A DNA stretch of 64,000 nt from Scolanthus callimorphus (Eukaryota > Cnidaria > Anthozoa > Actiniaria > Edwardsiidae). Within the stretch, counting starts at the first letter, position 1, and every line of letters starts with the position of its first letter. The DNA is taken from the NCBI GenBank assembly GCA_033964015.1, contig CM066925.1, positions 10,524,204 through 10,588,203 on the forward strand, read 5' to 3'. A program made the position numbers and the translations under genes. The notes under the pieces are model-generated. The model had not been told where the DNA came from, ran no database searches, and worked only from the letters and a program-made list of their open reading frames with translations. Positions 49,416-63,067 of this stretch are shown here, one piece after another.

Positions 49416-52400
49416 TCGCAAAATGATGACTATAATAATAGTGAGCTTTTGTTTGAGCTCTCCCTTAGGAGATAAGATATATTTATAGCAATTTAATTTG
49501 TCGTTCCAACGTTGATAACCTCTTCGGGTGATGCCTACGGCGCCTTTGCGCGTTTAAATTTCAGAAGAACTACTATACCTGAAAATTGGCGAGATATGAA
49601 TTTCCAAAAGGTTGTATTCTGGCTCCTTACAAAGAAAGCAAAATACGTCAAGTCGTATTTCTTTTTTTCAGTCTTTTATTAACTAGCAAAGTTGTTCGCG
49701 TGGTTGTTTTGATTAACTTGGCGAAATGGTGGGAGTTAAAGCCCCCTAGCATCCCCCCCCCCCCCCCCGCTCCGCCGTCCCTGTAATATGGATGTATAGA
49801 ATCTAACTGGGTTCCATTTGATGATATATACAGCTCTTTCAAGAAACGTTGTCGGTAATCGCTCGAGCGACGCGCCCAGACCGCATAGGGGATTCGATAT
49901 GGGTAATAAAAATATTTTTGATATCGCAAAGCACGCGTAGCACCTCTTCTCGATTATTTTCTTATTCTCAAACAGTTTTACAACCACTATCCCTGTAGTG
50001 CGGTCGCGTTTGCTCCGACAACTTTGATTGAAGATTGAAATAGCTGTATCTATTCTATTGACGTGAGAAAGGCCTATGCCTCAAATGCCGGCCACAATGG
50101 CCCAGTAACGCAAAAACGCACTGTGTAACGTAAGAGTTTCTGAACGGCTGATATATACCCTATTAGATTTTTATCTACCTTGACTGTCGCACGCATTTTT
50201 CTAGTGCCTCAATGCGTTATACAAAGGGGAAAAAATGCGAAAAAAGATGCAAACTAAAATCTTAAATATATAAAATTATGATTCTAAAAACTTCGACTAC
50301 GCACTTTTGACAATGAATGAATGCATCATGACTTGTCAGCCCTGTTGCAGTTGACTAAACACGCGTAATTGAAAGTCAATCTCTGCCTTCACTCACGCGT
50401 GAACGATTATGCAAACACAACGTCAGAGTTAAGTGAGCATTATTGAAATTCAATCTGTACGGTTCAAAATTTCTAGCTTTCTGAATTTTCGTCCTTCAGG
50501 TCAGTTTTGACCACTTGTATCAAGGTTTTGTTGCTTTTACGCAAGACATTGCTTTTAGTTTTGCGAGTAAGCCCCCTTAAAGGGCTGCTCGAGCTGTTAG
50601 TTGGTTTAGACATGGATCAACAAGTTGGGAGGACTCCCACCGCCATAGGACTGCCACTACTCCAACAACTAGACGTACAAACTACTGTGTAAATATCAAT
50701 TTCCAGGCTGTAAGCATGGCATTTGGTAAGTAACACTAATTTGAGGGTTCCCACGAAATGTTTGGAGCTGTTTGTAAGAGTTTGTCCCTATTTAGGTCGA
50801 TTAGTATGACCGTTTTAGGCATGCCTTACCGTGATCGTTAATTCAAATTACCATAAACTTTATTTGTGTTACACTTTAGCATTTTGTACTGCATTCGATC
50901 ATCTTTAAAGCTGCTACAAACGTCTAACGAACACAATAACTTAAAGATTCCCGCACTTCTACTTTCCTGAAATTAACACAGGCAATCGAAATAATTTATT
51001 CATTCGTACAAGCAGCATTGCTTTATAAATATTTCCGGCAACCGTAAGATTAATAAGACAGCAAACAGTTTGCTGTTGTCAAGGGCGAAGGAAAACATTT
51101 GAGCTCTAAACTAGCCCCAAAGGCTACACGTTTTGTTAATAATCTGTGAAAATGTTTGATCATCCGAAGAGCGCGCAAATTCTTGAGAGGATATTCGATG
51201 AACGATATTCGATAATCATACTCGTATTTGGCGCCCATTTGCATAAACGGATCATCTTACCAAGAAAAGAATTTGCTCTAAAGAATACACTAAGGATCAA
51301 CGGAGAACTTTGTGACAGCTTTTTTGGCCGTCACGATCCACAGAATTTTATTTCGATCAAACAATCTAAACAGTTTTGTTTTAGATCACTGAATATATAA
51401 TAGGGATAGACGGCATATTTTTCAACTACGCCGAACATGAATCCCTTAGGGATGTAATGATGCGTTTTACGATGTGGTTTCCTGATTTGCGAATTCTTGC
51501 AATAATCCTTTTGGACGTTTTTTTGGAGGAGACTGCCAATGCAAAAAAAAAAATCATTTCTCATGTTTCCTTTATTTGGGAATTGTTGGAGGCCATGGAT
51601 TAATGGAACAATGCCAGTGCAGGGGTGCGGGGGATGTCAAGAAAGACAGACAGACAGTTTTCAATGCCATATCGGCGGTATAAAATCGGTATTTACCATA
51701 GGAGTTGCTCCAATTCTTGGTTTTCAACCAATCTCTAGAGAGGTAAAAGACAATGCACGTATACTGGTACCAGAATGGACGCTGATTACATATTTAACAA
51801 ATGTCCTCTGATTTTCCGTGCTATGTCCTCTTATATACCACGGAATGACGTAATAAAGTGGTCAAATGAGGCGCAGCCGAGGCCATAGATCAGAAGAAAA
51901 AAAACAGGATGCAGCGCAAAGACTGAAAATAGACTTTCTTTTCGCCTTATTCGGCAGAAAATGGAAATATGTTTATTATTTTTCTCGACTTGAACTGGTG
52001 AATGAGCTTCCTGTGAGAAAAAAAGGCTCCGAAAGGTGAACCCATGTTATTTGTGTTCCATTATCTTGTGTAACAATGTAGTTAACTTTATTAAAATTTA
52101 ATGTTAAAATGCAAATTAGATAGGCGTTTATAATTGACAAGGTTGAAAAGTCCACCTTTTCTCAGTTAATTGAAAATGGAATAAAACAAAGATAACAAAA
52201 GAAAAGTGGAACATTAGTAGATGTTTTGATAAACTTTGTTATGAGTTTTCTAGCCAAGATAAGGCGTTCCCTCCAAACAGCCTAGCGCTGGCAGGCAATT
52301 ATTTTAGGTTTATAGTAGGTTCCTCTGTATTTCTTTAACCAGCCTGAGGGCCCCAAATGGACTATCAAAAGACGACTGCGTGCTTGCAGCTCATACAACA

Positions 52401-55400
52401 CTGATTTTTGCTGTACTGGATTACTCGCCAATGATGAGCGATTGTTCTAGAAAATGCTCGAAAGTTTATCCTAAGCGCACCGGGTGTTAGCATGGCGCCA
52501 AGTACTCGCTAAGGACCATTGGAGGGCCCTAGCCTGGCTACCCTGTTCCAACTCAACAAGAGTCAATATTACCCATACCAAAAAATGAATAGCAATATAG
52601 TTTTCAACTCAGCGGTATATTAGAGTTTCATAAGATTCTTAATGAAACATTTATCCAATATTTTCAGTCTCAGCACTCATTTTACCGTTCATAGCAAGCG
52701 TCCTTTGATTCAAGCATAGATGGTGTTATTAGATTTTAATTGTAGATTTCAAGTTCCCTATGTTACTATGGTTATATTTTAGATCAGTCAGAAATCCATA
52801 TTGAGTAGTAAAATATTAAAATCCGTCAATCACATTGTTTTTCTTGGTTGTTCTGCTGCCTCACAAATTTCCACCCACACAATTGAAACGGACTCATCGA
52901 CGGGGATTTTGCACTTCAAATCACATGTTTCCCGGAACGTTTTGAGGAAAGCCTTGATGGCAGTTTTTGAAAAGTAATAGTGGATTTTAATCTGAGAAGG
53001 ATGTTATTTCCTCTTCACTCGAGTAAGTATTAGTAGAGGTTTGTGAACCAAACGGAGAAAGATGCCGATTGGTAAAAAGTAATTGTAGCGTTTGCTCGCG
53101 TAGCGACTGTTGAAGAGCCAAAATATGTCACCGCTAAACAACCTTTCGCGGCGATCCACGGGAATAGCTTTTACAGGTCGACGAAAGTCGGAAAACCACA
53201 GAAAACCGGAGGTGATGATTTAAGGTGATTTAATGGACATTAATCGATCGTAAACTGAAATACAATGCAACAAGCAATTCTAATTAAAACATTTTACAAT
53301 AGTGCAATTCATGAGCAGATAAATGGCATGCATTCCATCATAGTTTTGGTTTGTCGATAATCATTTGGTAAAGTTTAAAACATGGACAACAAACATTACA
53401 TATCAATAAAAAACAGCGAGCGTAATTCATAAATGACTTAAACTTAAGTATAGATTCTCGTGATACATTTAAACTATTAGATTATAAACTAGACACGCTC
53501 ATATAGGTGTGCTACAATGGGTAATCACGCGATCAAAAGAACGTGGGCTAAATACACTCTGAATACATGAATATGGATCTGAGACGAGACTTAAACAGCG
53601 TATAACGCTAAGAAGCTTACAATTTCCAATTATATAGGCCTGGTGATGTAACTAAACTCGAAGAATTATGGGCGTTGCTACGAGCTTATTCAACAACATA
53701 AGTACAATGCAAAACGGTCTTTAAAGGGTGCTAAACGTGTAACATTGATAGGCAAGGGCTTGTATATAAATAAACTAAAACTAGGATACTTACATATCAG
53801 TTCCCGCTTGCCTCTAAGTGCCAAAGGTAGCACGAACTCAAACAATTACTAAATCCATATAATCCAACACTCACGATACTAATTCAAAAACTAACTAAAA
53901 GGGCGCTGTCCCATACCGTGATATGCAGGACTAACAAACTGAATCATGTTACAAAATACACAAAGGGGACGAATCACCGAAGACTGCTTATCGCTAAAAA
54001 TAGAAATCGCTAGAATCGTTCGGTATTCTTTACAGTAATCAAGCGTTTTTGTGTTGATGTCGAATGCTCAGTTATGGGAAATCAGTTAATTCTGTATGAT
54101 TAAAACTCATCCGGTAAATATTGGCCTATTAATAATTCCGATATTATTCTAATATTTCAAAACCTGCTAACCAGTCTTCCCACCCAGAAACTGCACTCAA
54201 TGCTGGCGTTTTGATTAGTGAGTTAGTTCCAATTTTACATAATGTTTGAGTTAATTAAAAGGTGTTTCCAAGGAAATTTTTTGTCGTTTCGCTGTTGACC
54301 AACTCCTTCCCTTTCTTTCCAATGTCCGCTTCTTCCCGTTTTTGTCTAAGAGAGTTTCCAGTTAGGCTTTCTTCCCTCAGTCATTTTTTGCACCTCGTCT
54401 GGCCGAAGGGTAAAAGTAAAAGCTAGTGGTAATACACTAAGCTGGCCCACTTCTGTATTTTTTTAAGTTAAAAGAAAATTTAGATCTTTACTCAACCATA
54501 TCAGAGTATTATTTCTTGGACCATGCATTATTTGCACTATATTTGTACCCTCAAAACTGCCGGATTTTCGGCTCATGAGTTCCATAGTTTCATTTCAAAT
54601 TTGGTGTCTAAGGCATACTTGGAAAAAGCTAGCCGATAGTTGAGCACAAAATACACAGTATCCACTTTCTAGCTATGCATTGATTCTGTGCATCGAACAA
54701 ATTTCACATTACTATTGAGGACAATCGCAAAGTGATTACACCAAGTGAATAAAACCTATAGGAGTGATTGCAAAGTAATTGCCATGAGGCGTATTTAGGG
54801 AGAGGGGGCTCAGGGTCCGTCCCCCCTTTCCCATACATTTACTGTTTTTGTTGGTGCTGGCAAGGCCACGACGTTATTTTCACTTTGAACCCCCTTTCTG
54901 GAGATCCTGGATATCTGCCCCTGATTGCAAATTACTCACAACAGTCATCTGAAATCCTTTCTATAAAATAGTTTTTTACTTAAATTATGGCAGAACTTTT
55001 CCTATAGTCACTTACAAAAACACTCTTTTTAAAAAATTTTCCAGGAATTTTAGGGTGAATTAGCGGTTAACAATTAAAGGCATTCGAAAGCGTTGCTGTT
55101 CGTTTGATTCCTGGCTTTGCTCGAGTGCTTTCTCTTCAGTGCATGTGTTTAATAATACAATATAATAATAATAAAGGTTTATTCACAGTATATCCACAAA
55201 TACAGTGGCTTTTCACCTGCGAAAGCGAGAAACCTATCTAAACTAAACTCACCGTACAATTTTATTAAGCCAAGACATTTCTAAGGACATTTCTATTCTA
55301 ATTAAAGACCCTTTGCGTTTTTATGCTCTGGCTTGCGACGATCCCTATTAGTAGGCTGTAAGTAGGTCAGGAACAAGTTCGAAGGTAATTATTAGCTCTG

Positions 55401-55482
55401 GCGCGCGGTCTCTTCCAAAGAACAAGTCGGTTATAGGAGCTCCGCTTTTAGGCAGTGCCTGATTGTAGATGATTATTTTCAG
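49416..55482. other. Gene-poor region, about 6 kb
   Basis: I find no conserved exon, RNA gene or long repeat array. It holds a C-run (49756-49769), part of a dispersed repeat (51785-51895) and AT-rich sequence. A short plus-strand frame near 50614 (MDQQVGRTPTAIGLPLLQQL) has no known motif. Upstream exons of the C2 gene must lie here or further left, but I cannot identify them. Confidence 0.5.
51785..51895. repeat. Dispersed repeat end, truncated copy
   Basis: TATTTAACAAATGTCCTCTG and TATACCACGGAATGACGTAA, TAAAGTGGTCAAA, GAGGCGCAGCCGAG match 56813-56930 in the same order. The rest of the element seen at 56813-57160 is absent. Confidence 0.75.
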
Positions 55483-56455
55483 GTTACATCCCGGCTATTT
55501 CATTTCTTGCCCTCATCCTTCTACTTCTTGTGGGCTACTGGGCATGTACTACTGTCTGACTCATGACCTCTGCCCCTGCACCCAGACCGAGGAAGAAAAG
55601 GCGGGTTATGAGGAGCTCCACATCGGCGGCGAGGAGACAGAAACGGAAGATGGACTGAAATCAGGTAACGCACGTCTCCTGTTTACAAATGACACTGGGT
55701 ATGAGTTACTGGCAAAGGTAGAAGAGTTTAATGATGTAATTTCTGGGTAGATCCGGCTGTGCAAATTCAAATACAGCATGCAAATTGTCAAATGCGATGT
55801 ACAATTGTAAACTAAGCTTTGACTAAGAGAAATTTTAATATATATTGTCAGGGAGAAAATAGTTCATTTGTTTGTTTGTCCACAGGTATCCCATCTCCTT
55901 TAACCCAGAAAAAGCCGCTGGAGGGTCCCAAGGTGGTGTCTTCTGATGATGAGGCCTCACGAGGGGCGTCCGCTTATGGTGATCGATTGAACGAGCCACA
56001 TTCCGATGATGACGTCAGATCTGTGCAAAGCTCCACAAAAGGGACCGCTCCGCTATTACAAGGAAAAGTCCGATTAGCTGCCGAGTTCTTTCCGGACATT
56101 GGCCGAGTGGGGTTTTCGATAAGCGAGGCTCAGAATATAGCTACGAAGGGAAAGGGAGGCGTACGCATGCGCGATTTCATGTCGTTCTATTGCCAGGAAA
56201 AAGCAACGATTTAAGACCAAGTACCAGCGCACGCCACACCCGAAATTCAAAGAGACTTTTGTATTTGATCGTCTTGTTAAAGAAGACTTATATAAACTAG
56301 CAATCCGGTTGCGACTCTACACGCAAAGTGGAGTGTCTAAAGAGAAACTAATAGGGGAGATTGCCTTACAAATGGCGGACATTGCACATGCGCCTAATTA
56401 CAGGCTAGAAACGTGGCGCGACGTGAAGAAACCAAAGTCGCCTGAAATGCCGTGA
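55483..56455 (+). CDS. Membrane-anchored single C2 protein (synaptotagmin-like), last two exons
   Basis: Exon 55483-55664 encodes a transmembrane segment (AISFLALILLLLVGYW), a cysteine-bearing juxtamembrane part (YCLTHDLCPCTQ), then EEEKAGYEELHIGGEE. Exon 55886-56455 encodes an acidic, serine-rich linker and one C2 domain (GKVRLAAEFFPDIGRVGFSI, then VVLLPGKKQRFKTKYQRTPH, KFKETFVFDRL, SKEKLIGEIALQMADI), ending with a TGA at 56453-56455. One base is missing near 55541, one near 56175 and one in an A-run near 56199. The Ca-binding aspartates of the C2 loops are not seen, so calcium binding is doubtful. The layout (TM, linker, C2) recalls synaptotagmins, which act in vesicle fusion; the exact member is unknown. 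The 5' exons are not found. Confidence 0.75.
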
Positions 56456-56812
56456 ACCATTCAAGGGTCAGAATTACGTAGATAGTAACATATAGAATAT
56501 TATATTTCAAACTTAGATTGTTAAATATACTTAGAGGGAGGTGGCCAAAACAATGGTACTTCCCGAGGTATCTAGTTTATTCAGAAACGTTGGTGGGTAT
56601 AATTTTCAGGGCTGTAAACACTCTTCGGTATAGTGTGATGGCAGGTTCATATATTCAATACGCTGGATTATTTCGCGCGATATTTGGAGTTAGAAATCAG
56701 ATTTTCTGGAAATATGAAAAAGGTGGTGGCCGGGTCTCGGCTCTAAAATTCACACTAGCGACATAACGATGTTGCCATGACGGCAAAGCACAGAAAAGTG
56801 ATAGAAGTGATA

Positions 56813-57160
56813 GGTATTTAACAAATGTCCTCTGTGTTTCCGTGGTATGTCCTCTTATATACCACGGAATGACGTAATAAAGTGGTCAAAATGTTGTGGA
56901 CTCACGAGGCGCAGCCGAGTGGGTCCGCAGTGCTTTTTATACCACAACAAAAAGGCAAAAATAAATACAAAAACAGCGCGCGCGCTCGGCCAAACGGTGT
57001 TTTTCGTTGGTTCTTTTTTTAGCGCGCGCGCTGATGATGGCGCGTTCCGTGGTGTATACTTTTATGTACCCATGGCTGAGAGCCAATCAGAATTCGAGAA
57101 ACGCGCGCGTTGTGGTATAATTTCATACGGGGTGCTATAACATTACTTTATTGCTGCAGT
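56813..57160. repeat. Dispersed repeat, fuller copy
   Basis: It opens with TATTTAACAAATGTCCTCTG, has AGCGCGCGCGCT-type alternating stretches, and closes near TGGTATAATTTCATACGGGG. The first 110 bp recur at 51785-51895. TTTATACCACAACA and TGTGGTATAATTTC suggest inverted ends. Confidence 0.65.
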
Positions 57161-57598
57161 GTTGTATCGTTATGCCTTTTTGCTTTCAAACGACAAAACT
57201 CCGCTCACGTGTTGTTACGCTATGTCACTAGTGTGATCAGCAAAAACCATAAGGGCTAGTTCACACGCCAACGCAAGAAGCATAAGGCAAGTGTAGATCA
57301 AAGCGACGCAAGCGCAAGCCTAAATCAGGACTGGAAATTAAGAAAAAAATGAGGTTATAGGTGACGAAATAGCTAAAAAAAATTGTCGCAAACGAGAAAA
57401 TTCAAGTCACAAAAGCGACTCATACCGGCGCAATTTCCAGCGCTGTAAATACGATTGCGCTCACTTGATTTGCACTAGACGCACTCACACGCAAGGGAAT
57501 GTCGATTTTAGTAATTCTTGCGTTGTAGTGTATACCACATAAGGGAAATGTACGAGTTTGATATCCTTACGCTTGCGTTCGTGTGTAAACTAACGATA

Positions 57599-57724
57599 GA
57601 GCAGGTTTCGTATGACTGTGAAAAGTGCGGCGACACGGCGTGGCACGGACCCCGGCCTGCTGTAATGAAGTCGCGGTACGGTCTGGTCGCGGCGCGGCAC
57701 TTTTCAGTCATACGAAATGTGCTC
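57599..57724. mobile_element. GAGCACATTTCGTATGACTG-type MITE, copy 2
   Basis: 126 bp with ends GAGCAGGTTTCGTATGACTG / AGTCATACGAAATGTGCTC, TA on the left and TG on the right. The GC-rich interior (CGCGGCGCGGCAC) resembles the copy at 43816-44000. Confidence 0.75.
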
Positions 57725-59690
57725 TGAATGCCTATGACTGCTCGGACGTACCGTTGTTTTTACCTCTACTGTAGGTACTCTCAAATCTTGGAGATTAAAC
57801 GGGTTTATAAAGTTCAAGAGAGATCGAGTGATTTGTTGTTCTGAATGATAGCAGAAAGTTTGAATAGAATTTCACAGCGTCCGAGGCATAATCCCCTCCC
57901 CTTGCAAAGAAGCAATGTTATGTAACCTGTGCGCAAAGATGATAGTTTGCAAAGTTAGTGTCAGTTTTTGGGGATCCAATCTTAACGCGGGGTTAACAAA
58001 TTTCGGAAAGAACGGAAATTATTTTTGTACCCAAGATTTTGCTGAAATACAGTACCACTGAAATTGATACAGTCTACATGCAGGCACTCATCTGTACGAA
58101 TGTATGGTGCCCTTTTCCAGCTTACCAATTTTTTTCTTAATGTTTACTGTATTTTTCTTCTAAAAAGGGGGGTCACAGGCACCCCAGGACCACCCAGCTA
58201 CGCTCCTGCAATACACCAAGAGGTTTTCCTAATTCCGCCCTGTATTTCTATAGCGTGTTATAAAAATAATGCTCCCTCGTCTCACGACTCCGAAATGGGG
58301 GTATTTACGAAACAGGCGTAAATGCTTCAGAAGGTTGCATCACTATTGGGCTTGAGATCGTATAGAACGAAGCTACAATCTATGGGTAAGGAGGTTTTAT
58401 ATCACGATAAAACCTCATTGATGGGGAGACGTCGGAGCAAACCCCAAAAGGCATCATTCAAAGACAAAGTAGTAGTTAGAGTAAAGCACATTACTTGTCC
58501 ATTGAAACTTCATATACAGATGTCATCTCTAAATAGTGCACTAGCTGGGAAATATCACCAGTATATTTCCTACTGGAAATAACTATGTAGGATATTTCCC
58601 CGAATACTTCTCATTTCATACAATAGATAGTTTTATCTATTTAGCTATATCTACTCATGTACAAACATACATCACAGGGCGGGCTCACGGGGACGTGAAA
58701 ATACCGTATAAAATGGTAGGTCACTTTTGGGGAAAAAAAGTCCCACAATTGGTGATTGTCTTGCCTTCTTTCCTCCCTTTCGAGAGTGAAATTATCGTAG
58801 CCGAATTACACTCGTCCCCACTCAATAGAAATATTCAAGGGATGCACGAAACTCTGACATTGGCTTCTCGTTCTCGGCCCCGACAATCACCTTAAATTTG
58901 ATGTCAAGTGCTGGAATATTTTTCTCAAAAAGTGACCATTTCATGCGGTATTGGGTTGTTCCATATTATATCCGTTACCCTCTATCGAGGAAACTGTAAT
59001 TTCCTCAAGGACATTCATTTTACCCCAGAATGTCCGCAGGGTATTCATTTGCAACTGTGGAATTTCCACAGGCCCACAAGAGAATGAGGAATTTCCACAG
59101 GGGTTTCTTCAAGTTTCCACAAATGGTTAAAGGGAGACTGGACTTTCCACAGCGGTAGAGCAATTTTTGAAAATTTGAATGTGAAATTTTTTTGGAACAG
59201 CCCATTTCCACGCTCCTGTGAGCCCTGAGATCAGACCCAAAACTTTGCAAAACCTCGAGTGGGATGTTTTGCAAATTAGTGATGCTGGTAAGCTTCTTAC
59301 GCTAATCATGTACAAGCGATTTCTGGATAATTTTTCTATCACGGAGTATATAAGTTTATACTATTTGTTCTGGCATTTCGGCAGGCCTATTGTGATATAT
59401 ATTCCATCTTTTTTTAACGTCAAAATTTACTAAAAATTTCGAGCAACACAACAACGACAAATAAAGTCCCTCAAAGCTTTACAGTAAAAGCTTCCTTGCA
59501 TAAATGCAACCTCAACGCAAGAATGCTCTGTTCAAATACTATTCCTAGTCAATGAATCAACGGTTTTGTATAAAACACACTATTGTCACATCCAAACAAA
59601 AGTTGAAATGTACAACGTCCGTTGCCATGGCGACATTGGACGACGAGTTCTTTTGCATGATGCCCATATAAGGCAACGCCTGTCACTCTT

Positions 59691-62600
59691 CTAAGTTGTC
59701 TTCTCTTTGGGTCTCAGTTTTTCTGGGAGCTTGGATTTTGCCCTGAGAGGAGTGAAGAAAACATTGTCAATTACCTTGACAACACATGCTTTCCAAAGGC
59801 AAAGAGTAATAAAAACATGGACAAAAAAACGCGAAAGTCCTTTAAACATTTTCACGCTTGGTTGGATCATTTTACCAAGACCAAGATTATTTGCTGGTAT
59901 TCAAGACTAACAGAACAGTGGGTTGTGTTAGTTTGTACACCACATGGGGCCATTGATGTGTCTAGTATTCAAACATGTACACACAAGAATTATGTTTGTA
60001 CAAAAAAGTATTTGCACCCTTCAAGCTAATGGCCAATAAGACCACTGACCAGGGGTACATGAGAGTTAGGATAATATTTTCTTGAATTTCCAAGAATTTA
60101 AAGTGATTAAATACTTACTGTTCAACAACAGAACTAACTTGGGTGCGCACAACTTTGAGGTGCTCATCGATCTGATCCTAAGATACAAACAGGTTTTCTT
60201 AACGTCAATATATTGTATTTATTATATGGATGAGCCGAGTGGCAGAGCACTGGGCTAGTGTGTCAGGAGGCCAGGGATCAAATCCTAGCCGGGCCAACAC
60301 CCTGGATCTTTTCTAACATGTGAACTGAAGAGGAGAAGATGCTGCCTTTGCTCTATGTACAACCACAAATGTTTAGATCTTCGCATCTTCTCGCATAAGA
60401 ACCTGACAGCAGAAGATGAGCCATTAAGAGTAGCCATTTGCACAATCCATCATTTCTTTCTTCTATTTAAAATTCAATGTACAATACAGTACAGTACAAT
60501 ACAATGTACAGTACAATACACCAAAATCACTTACTTGGAATTCCTCATATAACTTTGGCAGGGAGAACAGCAAGACAACATCTGCAAGAGAAAATATTAA
60601 GCATTTGATTTCTATGCCGGTTTAATGAGTGATGGAAAGGTCACTCTCAAAAAGTGTCAGTTTAGTACTTACCAATAATGATGAGTGTCAGTAAGCTGAA
60701 CCATGCACCAATATATGATAGTACCCACAACAATACGCCGAACTAGAACATCACAGACATCAATATGATTAGCTAGAACTCACAAAATGCCATCCCTTGA
60801 TGCTTAAATAGGCTCAATCAGCCACCATTTGGTCATTTTTAATTTTTAGGCATAAATTGTATAATATTTTTAGAATTTAGGGCATTATGTATGTTGTTTT
60901 TTATATTTATGTGAATCGTTGTTAGGCCCATTTGATCATTAGTCAAATGTTAATTTGCGCCTAATAAGTATTAAATTATTATTATCAGCCAGGTCAGAGA
61001 GAGCAGCCATTTTCATAGGCTGATTTTTAGGGAATTTTTGTAGTGTGATATTATTTTCAGTTCAATTCGGTAAATAATGTATAGAACTTTGTTTGTGGTA
61101 GTTTGTACCATGAATTGTTATTATGCTACATGTTTCAACTCATCCTTGAATTTGTTTCCATTGAATGGTGCGATCTTGCTAGTAAATCTGAAAAAGTTGT
61201 TGCAAACTTTGATTGTCGATGGCTATTTTTGGATATCAAATGTAAAGGAGTGGCTAAAAAGGGCTCTTTCACATGCAAGAAAGAAAGTTGTCTTTGTTCT
61301 CATACCACAGAAGTGGCTTCTTAATTAGTGTCGAAGAAGAAACTGGCTGCCCAGTTAACTTTTTTCAATACTGATTAATTACAAACTGGAACTGTGTTAG
61401 GTTAAGTTGTGCATGAAAATTAGTTGGCCAGAACTCACTGAGTGCAGGCCAACAAAAACAAGAAGGCATTCCTGCCTAGACAAGCCATGTATACATACTT
61501 CTGGATGTTGTTTTCAACATCATTGATATGTCACATGTGTTTTCGTTCATACTCCCCTCACCCTTTTCAAACTATGATGAATAGCTACATTGCTAGATAC
61601 CTTGATAGAATCAACAACATCCTCAACCAAGAAAAGGCGTCTCAACTCTTTTGCAGCACAGTTGATATGATCGGCAATGTGTTCTGCAAATTCTACAGCC
61701 TGAAAACAAAAATCATAATAAACCAAAACTCATTTTTCATTTTCATTTTCCATGTTAGACCAAAAGAGTGGTTGGATGTGGACATACATCAGATCCATTA
61801 GCTGACCTTCACTGTAATGTATGATTATATTATTATTGTTATTTTCATTCATGCAAGAACAAGGGCGAACTTCCATTGTTCTAGGCACAAAGGGTTCCTG
61901 CCACCTTGGATAATAATTATGTTCTCTTTTGACCAATTAGAATGAAGATGAACAAAGGGAAAATGATTTTTGTGTCTAAGCCAATGAAATCGTGCATATT
62001 TTGAATAGACGTTAATTACATTCCATTGTTCCTTGCTGTTGACTTGACTAATTATGTGATTCAGAGCTGGAAGTTATTGCAGGTCATCGTCGGATCAAAA
62101 TTACCAAATGTTCAGCCAATTTTTTCATTAGAGACAACCAAGAAAACTGTTTTAATGGACATATGTCCCATCAATAAACAAAAATATTTCCAGCTCTGTG
62201 ATTATTTTGCACAAATGATTACCTTCTCTTGAGGGATTTCAATCTCTTTTTCCAGTAAGTTCCTGGAATAATAAGAATCAAACATTTTAATAGTCTACCA
62301 ACATTAGGCCCAACATTAACTTTTAAGAGCGAATGTCTGAGAAAATCGAGCAAAGTGCGGACACAACTCAAATTCTAATCTACCCTCAAAAAGTGTCTAT
62401 AAGATCGCTTGTATGATACAAGTAACATGCTGGCCTTTATTTTTTCCAAACGGCAGAGTTTAAGAATTATTCGAGAAATTCGATTTCGCCGCCGTGGTGA
62501 CCCAAAACACCTTCAAAACAGTGCACTTCGAAAACGTTCTCCTATTTGTTTGTTTCGAATCGCACACCGAGGAAACTTCACGGGTAACAAATACAATGGG

Positions 62601-63067
62601 TATTTCTTAGAGTGAAGCTAAATTTCTGAATAAATCTTAACCTTTTGACATCAAACATGTACGTCTAACAAACAGGTTGTCGCATTGGGGTATTTTCACT
62701 AAGTTTCTTAAATGTCTATTTTATCTACTGGCAAATCCCAAATCCATCGAAACCTCCAAATTCCTAAAGGTAAAAGGTTATTCTAGGTAAATATAGCAAA
62801 ACCAGCTGGGGTTATTTCGCCAGAGCTTCATAATATTTAGATGAATTTTGAGTTCACAGGCGTACTTCAGGTTTCTGTTGACATTCCGATCAACACGCTT
62901 GAGTTGTTTTCAAGAGAAATCTCCACTATTTTAACCATCATTACGAATAAAATTACTAGGATTTACCTTGTAATTGTCTCATATTCGGTTTTCTTGTAGT
63001 TGGCTTCTGCATTCTTCAAAATGAGCCAAGTTTATATCTGCTTCACGCGCTTGCCGTACACTTGTTA
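59691..63067 (-). CDS. RTN: Reticulon, C-terminal exons
   Basis: Exons 63067-62967 (uncertain), 62262-62223, 61699-61601, 60742-60673, 60581-60535, 60177-60119, 59742-59691. All junctions from 62262 on are in phase. Peptides: NLLEKEIEIPQEK, FAEHIADHINCAAKELRRLF, VEDVVDSIK, FGVLLWVLSYIGAWFSLLTL (second membrane hairpin), VVLLFSLPKLYEEFQDQID, EHLKVVRTQVSSVVEQ, and a lysine-rich tail AKSKLPEKLRPKEKTT before a TAG at 59691-59693. This is the reticulon homology domain, which bends the tubular ER membrane. The first membrane hairpin and the N-terminal part are not in view. The exon at 63067-62967 fits in phase (AEANYKKTEYETIT) but has TAA codons in frame upstream, so its 5' border is unclear. It lies in a palindrome. 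Confidence 0.9.
60228..60480 (+). mobile_element. tRNA-derived SINE in a reticulon intron
   Basis: GATGAGCCGAGTGGCAGAGC (box A-like) and GGGATCAAATCCTAGC (box B-like) are about 50 bp apart, a tRNA-like head; a body with CTGAAGAGGAGAAGATGCTG follows. It lies between the reticulon exons at 60119-60177 and 60535-60581. Confidence 0.6.
61000..61270. repeat. Dispersed repeat seen also near 22530, 23140, 26040 and 26385
   Basis: Shared phrases are GCCATTTT, CATCGGCTGATTTAGAGAAT, TTCGGTAAAT...TAGAACTTTG and AGGAGTGGCTGA. Copies are 60-220 bp and diverged. Several lie in introns of the Hippo kinase; this one is in the reticulon. Confidence 0.55.

Larger units (their letters stand above)
56456..59690. 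other. Spacer between the C2 gene and the reticulon
   Basis: The genes converge here. It contains the dispersed repeat 56813-57160, the MITE 57599-57724 and low-value AT-rich sequence. Near 59030-59150 TTTCCACAG occurs several times in both directions. No exon is supported. Confidence 0.5.

Noticed and set aside
51146..51811. Several short frames in the gene-poor region
   Set aside because: None has a motif, matching splice sites or codon pattern that would support coding.
60228..60300. A true tRNA gene
   Set aside because: Same reason: a tRNA-like head only, inside a reticulon intron, with a SINE body.
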